From Branchiostoma floridae (taxonomy: Eukaryota > Chordata > Leptocardii > Amphioxiformes > Branchiostomatidae), in contig NC_049990.1 in the NCBI RefSeq assembly GCF_000003815.2, positions 4,653,803 through 4,717,802 on the forward strand: a DNA stretch of 64,000 nucleotides. The letters are read 5' to 3'. Shown here piece after piece: positions 57,791 to 64,000 of this stretch. The translations under genes were made by a program, and so were the position numbers. Under the pieces are notes generated by a model. That model did not search any database and was not told where the DNA came from. It saw only the letters and a program-made list of their open reading frames with translations. Numbering within the stretch: the stretch's first letter is position 1; each line of letters begins with the position of its first letter.

Positions 57791-58222
57791 ACATATTAAA
57801 TCATTGCAGTAAACATTGTCAATATAAAACCACTATCATTAACATAGCAAAATGGTTACAAATTTACAAGAACTTCTGCCATCCAAAATTTGATCTTGAC
57901 CTTCGCATCAACAATACGCCCGTACATACCAAAACATCATCATAGTACAGTCATGATCACTGTCCGAGTGGTTCTGTAACAGTTCCAGATACGCATACAA
58001 TGTACATGCATGCACACACTTCAAATGTGATATTGATTCAATTTTCAATAACAAATTAGCTTGCATTCCAACTATTTTACTCCTTTGACAAGATGTAGGG
58101 AATTGGTAATAGGTATCGTTTAGGCCCGAATTACGGGTCAGATTTCGAAAGGTGCAATTCCACCGCGTCTTAATTTTCGCCCTGCCAGTCTGTTCTCCTC
58201 GGTAAGTAACTCCATTTTTGGC

Positions 58223-58489
58223 AACACTGTTTATCATCATCTGGTGTATTTTGCCAGCCAGTAGGTACCCAAAGTATGAGTAATGAGGCTGTTTGACGTG
58301 GTCGAGGCACCTCCTCGAGCACGGGACCCCCGTTTTACGTCCCTCCCGGAAGACGATTTCGTGGAAAACTTCGTGAGGCTACAGCAATCCGGACGTCCTT
58401 GGTTGGTCCCCCATCCAAGCACTGTCCGGACCGTCGCGTTGCTTAACTTCCGAGATCGAGGGATCGGGTGTACCAACGCGCCACGCGTC
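58223..58489 (-). mobile_element. 5S rRNA-derived SINE, copy 2
   Basis: This is a close relative of the copy at 51247-51503, again reading on the minus strand and with the box C segment (TTGGATGGGGGACC) intact. It interrupts a unit of the terminal tandem array between GGCAACA and AAGGCAGATTC, and lies 122 bases before transposon copy B. The 5' end is a few bases shorter than copy 1. Confidence 0.85.
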
Positions 58490-58610
58490 AAGGCAGATTC
58501 AAACTAAGATTCAATCTTCTCAGGGTATAAACTCTTTAAACTTTAACCATGCACATACACATGTATCTCCAACGTGATTTTTCAGTATCAAATTATCTGT
58601 ATTCCAACTA

Positions 58611-61600
58611 CAGTACCGATTACGTTTATGGTCCGGTCCCACGCGGTTTACACGCGATTTAATCTCGATTAAAAGTCGTGCAAGTCGCGATTTGATCGCG
58701 ATTGAATCGCGTGCGCTAATGAGCCGTAGCTATCTAATTAAAAATCTCGTGTCGTTTGTAAACGCGTTTACTCCAGGCACCCCGCCGACTCAAAACAAAA
58801 GGCTTTGTTCCAGCTGCCCCGCCCCTTGGTCGGGCATTTCACCCACGAAATATTTTGTTCGTTAATGAGCAGTGTTTACTTTTGTAAATTTGCATGATAC
58901 TTGTAAGTCGTCAATTTCACGTATTTGTTGATAATTGGTGAATAATACAGGGGCTGGACAGCGCCGCGGGTGTCGGCAATATTGTCCGAGGACCGCTGAC
59001 GCTTTTTAGCTAAGATCGTAAAAGAAGTTCACAGTCAGCAAATTAACATATCGACATTCTCTCCTGGTACCGATTGCTCAGACTGAGTTAAATTTCTATA
59101 CTATATCTTGATTAGTAACTTTTCATTTTGCTGGTGTTGTGTTGTTGCTTTTTTATTTATCACGAAATGTGCATTTCTCGATAAATTTGAACAGGCGTGT
59201 ACACGTTACTGCTCGTCATCCAACACCGTCCAAAGGGTACGGATTTGCAAAACATCGGAGGAAAATTGCCAACAGCGATCATGTTCACAACGCTGGGTAT
59301 GGAAATTGTGATAAGAAAACAGTCTCCCGATAGATATTTTCTGATATAAAATAAATGTCAATGATGAATCCAGAAAGCAACCCGAACTACGCAAAAGAAA
59401 ATAGTCTTCACGGCTAAGCTTTTTCGTAAGCCTCAAAGGGAAGACGATGATGTCAACCGTCGAAACAAGCGGGTTGTCGGCGAATATAGTCTCCTACTTA
59501 CAGTTTTTGGCGGGTTATCTTCGTATAATTTTAGTGGAATTCGAAGGCCAGCAAAAAGAGATACAAGTTCGATTCGCCACATTTCCCCGTAAAATACGGC
59601 GTTACATTCCACCGAAAATTATGTGTATAAGCTGTACTGTACGTCACGGCAGAGAGTTGGGAAGAACTAGACGCGCGTGGGAAATGCAACTGGACGTGCG
59701 GTTACCATGGCGACAGCTCCGGCGGTAGCCCTCTGAAGTAGCGCCTGCCTGATTATGCGGCAAATCCAATCAACTTCCCTCCAATCACAGCCAGAAGCGG
59801 CGCTGACAAAGTGGTAACAACAAGAAGAAGCGTAGAACTAACTCGTTGTTGTGTTTTTTTTTAATCATTTATCACGAAATGTGCATTCTTTGATAAAATT
59901 TAACACGTTACTGCTCGGCCAGCGTCGTCCGCAAGGCATAGATAATTTTGCAAAACATCGGAGGGACTTTTCCGGCATCGATCATTCTCACATCGCTGAG
60001 TAAGAATTCTGTGAACAGTCTGTCGATAATCATTTCCAACTTGAAGAAGGTGGTATTTTTTTTACGGCATACTACAAAAGTCGTAACGGCAACCGAGCGG
60101 GTTGCCGGCAAAAATTGTCTCCTATTTACATTTTTAGGCGGGCTACTTTCGTCTAATTTTCGTGGAAGGTATATGATAAAATAATACAAGTTCGAATCTT
60201 TTGGACCCACAAAGGACTGACAGCATAAACACGATCGTCATCTAATATAAACGGAATTGCTGGGTTGAAGACTATACACTGACATGAATGGACTACTAGT
60301 ATTTATACGCATAAATTGACCGTTTTGCATGTATTTAAATATGAATAAAGGATATTGTGTTTGGTCATAACTTAATATTTCTAGGAACGTTGATACTCCT
60401 TGGTTCGGCATCGGCAGCTAATTTTCTAGACTAGGAAAGTAGGATTCAGGTTTCCATCCGCCTGCTGATCGTCATGGTTACAAACTCGACAAACAAGACT
60501 TACCTGTTCCTGACGGAGCTCTTGGGTCGGAACACAGCCATCGTACGATCCTGGTCGTCGAGCAGTCGACATACAGCTGATCGTCATGGTTGCAACTCGA
60601 CCAACAAGACCTACCTGTTCTGTTCCTGACCGCCTCGGACGTTCCTGGTCGTCGGGCAGTGGACCCACGCAACCATATTCAAGGGGCATACGTCTTGGTT
60701 CGACACAGACAATTGTTATTTTGCCGAAAATTTCTTCATCAGTTATTGGTTTTCTTGTTGAGTATGTGATCAAGTTTTTCTAACCTGTCATTGATTCAGT
60801 TAAAAGTTGCGTTAGCGTTACTAACATTACTTCTACTTCTAGTATTTTACGTTTCTAAAATGAACATGTTTTTAGTCAGTTTATCTACAACTGTTATGCG
60901 CTGTTCAAAGAGGTTCACTCTTTTACTAAAAGGGCCTATACGTTTACGGTTGTTTTTCAGCAACATATAGATATATAAATTTAGCTGGTCGGGATACTAC
61001 GAAGAGGGATTTGACCAATGAAATAGGTAAACACGATATATCATTGCCTTTGGAACATGAAAGGTAAGTTTACTACCGATGTTATCGATCATCATTCGGC
61101 AGCTTCTACACCAGTCGGATCGTCATCATCTGTTCCGAATGTTGGAAAAACGGTAGGTTGTCCGTGAATATGAATATGTCCGTGTACAAACTTTAATTAA
61201 TAAAGAAATTTTATACACTTAAACATTTAAAAACATTCTTAAGTCATTGGTCGTGGCTCCTTTAATATGAACAGGTTGGGAAATGAATTATAGAATTTGG
61301 AATACAGAATTTATAGATCATCCACCCCTGCGACATTGCCACAAAGTTTAAATATGACGTACGCTACCGCTGCGTGTGCAGTCTACGAAGTATTTTAATT
61401 AGTCTAGATCTGCTCTAGAAATTGTCAATAATACAAATAAAACAAAGTTAGATAAATCAAGTAGGTTGATAAAACCCCCTTGGATAAACCAAGAAAAAAT
61501 AACCACATATTAAACACGGGGCTAGATCGGAGTAGAAAATAAACGCAGAATATTGCAACAGTCAACGTGGCCTTCTTCTGTGGGAACATACTTTCAAAGA

Positions 61601-63205
61601 AGCCGCTCCTTACCGTGCATGTGTCAATCAAATTGAGCAGCACGTGAGACCGGACCAGACCAAATTCTGGAGGTTTACAATGTAATTTTTCTACAAGTTT
61701 ACCAGCACCGTAACAGTCACGTCAATCGTGTACTTACACACACTAAACAATCAAAACAGCTGTTGATTTTATCGCAACGATATAAGTTTCATATTTGCGC
61801 TCAAATAACCCAATCTTCCACAACCTGTCCCACGTTCTGGACCCCACACAAACCGTGTACACGTCTAAATGTAATATGATATGCTAGTAGTCGCGCCGTG
61901 GCGAACTTTAGGAAGGTTGGAATATTTATAAACAGGTCACGTTCCACCGGAGGCGGGGCGGCGCTTGAAGTTCGGATGTAGATACTTACATGTAGTATCT
62001 GCCGGTCGAAGCCTGTTTACTTGGTAGTGAGACCGCCAGGATTTTGTACGACTACACTGGTCGCACTGGACATTCCTTGTTGTTCATTCTGAAACTGAAA
62101 GACTAGTGTACTTACCTATCAGTTCGGAACATGATTAACTTGTCTTCACTTTCATCGATAGATAAGAAATGCAAACACAGACTATTGTAGCTATTTACAG
62201 TGGCAAGTATCGTGTAGTGTGGGCGAATTTGATATCGCTACACCAGCGTACAAATAATGCAACAACAGAAATAGGACACAAATAATTCAACATAGAGTCG
62301 GTAGGTTTTCTTCGGGTGGTCCTGACACTGGCCGCGGTAGCGGGCCGTCCTCGTCACGCATGGTCAGACAGAAGCAGAATTTACTCCATGTTTTCTGATT
62401 TAGAAAAACACATCTTGCCATTCTTGGCAAAAAAACAATTTATTTGATGTTTTCTTGTCATGTACGTATAAGATTCAAACTTGCACTACACAGTCGGTTC
62501 CTCAAAATTGTAGCAAATCTTCCGAGAAAGAACGTGGTAGGTTAGGTAGCGGCGCGGGTGCGAGGTCGAACCATACATTTTGTATCTTCGGAAGGATTTT
62601 TTCCGGTACGTGACCCTGGCGCTAGCCACGGCAGTGCCGAAAGATCGGGGTCCAGTAAAAGCATACTTTGCCATATATTCTGCTTAAGAAAAAGACACCT
62701 TTGTGGAAATTTATTTCTTATTCTTTAATTTTCACGTATCAAATTTAAACATGTGCGGAACAGTCGGTTCCTCAAAATTGCAGCAAATCTTCTAGAAATA
62801 TCGTGGTTGGGAGCGGCGCGGGTGCGTTCTAGACTGCGAGGTTATGCGTTAGTTCAGAAACAAATTGGGAAATTGGGCGTGATACGTTCTCCGCCCTCCG
62901 CGCGGGGGTCTGCATATGAAAAGAAGCCGATTTCTGCCAAACCCCGAACTTTGGACGGCACGGGCGTGTCTAGAAAATGTTTATGAAAAGAAGAGGCGTG
63001 TCTGAAATCTATTCATTGATCGTCTAAACGCGGTTAGACGTGATTTCATGCATATCAGACGCGGGTACACGCATATCTAATCGCGTTTTACCCGAGAATT
63101 GCACGAGTTTTAATCGCGATTTACACGAGATGTAATCGCGACTTGCACGACTTTTGCACGCGATTAAATCGCGTTCAGACCGGACCATAAACGTAGTCGG
63201 TACTG
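58611..63205 (-). mobile_element. DNA transposon copy B, 4595 bp, inverted relative to copy A
   Basis: This copy has the same terminal repeats (one mismatch near the left end), flanking TA on both sides, and nearly identical internal sequence read on the opposite strand. Its empty site is preserved in neighbouring array units (TCCAACTATTTTACTCGTTT at 63748-63767). The 445-base length difference from copy A is accounted for by one fewer unit of the interior repeat (corresponding to 35340-35760 of copy A) and by a roughly 235-base deletion near 60573 relative to copy A 37740-37970. The high similarity suggests recent mobilisation of both copies or conversion between them. Confidence 0.88.
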
Positions 63206-64000
63206 TATTTTACTCGTTTCACAAGATGCAGGTCTTGGGAATCGGTATTGTTTAGGCCCGTAATACGAGTCAGATTTCGTAAGGTGCAATTCCACGGAGT
63301 CTTAATTTTCGCCCTGCCAATCTGTTCTCTTCCGTAACTAACTCCATTTTCGGCAACAAGTTAAGGCGGATTCAATCTTAGATTCAATCTTCTCTGAGTA
63401 TGAAGTCTTAAAACTTTAACCATGCACATATCTCCAACATGATATTGATTTAATTTTCAGTATCAAATTAGCTTGTATTTCAACTATTTTACTCATTTGG
63501 CAAGATGCAGGGAATAGGTATTGTTTAGGCCCGTATTTTTTTTTTAGCCGTAATATGGGGTCAGATTTCGTAAGCTTCAATTCCACGGAGTCTTAATTTT
63601 CGCCCTGCCAGTCTGTTCTGCTCCCTAACTAACTCCATTTTCGGCAACAAGTTAAGGCAGATTCAATCTTAGATTCAATCTTCTCAGAGTATAAACTCTT
63701 TAAACTTTAACCATGTACATATCTCCAACATGATTTTTCCCTTGTATTCCAACTATTTTACTCGTTTGACAAGGTGCAGGTCTTGGTACGTAATTGGTAT
63801 TGTTTAGGCCTGTATTACGGGTCAGGTTTCCTTCCACGGAGTCTTAATTTTCGCCCTGCCAGTCTGTTCTCTTGCGTAACTAACTCCATTTTCGGCAACA
63901 AGTTAAGGCGGATTCAATCTAAGATTCAATCTTCTCAGAGTATAAAGTCTTTAACCTTTAGCTGTACCTGTATGAGGTAGAAACAAATTACATGCCAAGA

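Larger units (their letters stand above)
57950..64000. repeat. Tandem array, about 255-290-bp unit, interrupted twice
   Basis: TTTTCGCCCTGCCAGTCTGT, AACTCCATTTTCGGCAACAA, AGATTCAATCTTCTCAGAGT and ATTCCAACTATTTTACTC define units at about 58175, 63310, 63600 and 63852. The array is broken by the 5S-SINE (58223-58489) and transposon copy B (58611-63205) and continues past the window end. Confidence 0.85.

Overview
The window is eukaryotic, animal, intron-rich and dominated by repeats. It holds one recognisable host gene, the 5' end of a TMTC4-type gene (5'-UTR plus first coding exon, plus strand, 42677-43223). No bacterial gene, operon, CRISPR array or genuine long ORF is present. The mixture of a chordate-like TMTC4 exon, many palindromic MITEs, 5S- and tRNA-headed SINEs, and dozens of short private tandem arrays suggests a lancelet (Branchiostoma-like cephalochordate) or a related deuterostome. 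That assignment is inference; nothing here was searched.

Layout. 0-10 kb: small MITEs, two tandem arrays, a non-LTR retrotransposon C-terminal relic (4216-4575), a foldback element with a second retrotransposon tail inside it (4971-5272), more arrays and a tRNA-like SINE (9.75-9.99 kb). 10-12 kb: a CpG-rich, promoter-like patch followed by another array. 13.9-22.3 kb: three large tandem arrays, one split by a TA-flanked transposon (17819-18682), plus a tRNA-headed SINE. 22.4-27 kb: a single-copy regulatory-looking block, a (TA)n tract and an 11-unit array. 27-34.7 kb: MITEs of at least three types and four arrays. 34.9-39.9 kb and 58.6-63.2 kb: two copies, in opposite orientation, of a 4.6-5.0 kb DNA transposon with TA target duplications. 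Each copy landed in a different tandem array whose other units preserve the uninterrupted site. 42.7-45.95 kb: the TMTC4 exon, then two partial tandem copies of its 3' end, the first split by a 1994-bp hAT-type element with an exact 8-bp target duplication. 46.5-51.5 kb: a regulatory-looking block, a dated non-LTR insertion, a 721-bp Harbinger-like element, a 120-bp minisatellite and a 5S-derived SINE. 51.7-64 kb: further arrays, microsatellites and a second 5S-derived SINE.

The most useful property of the window is that tandem arrays and local duplications supply empty sites, so insertion points and target duplications can be read exactly for several transposons. The strongest candidates for something undescribed are the TA-flanked 5-kb transposon family with dense subterminal iterons, the sharing of a colinear core between that family and the hAT element in TMTC4, and the duplicated TMTC4 exon end into which the hAT jumped. 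I found no convincing transposase gene, so all DNA elements here look non-autonomous or decayed.
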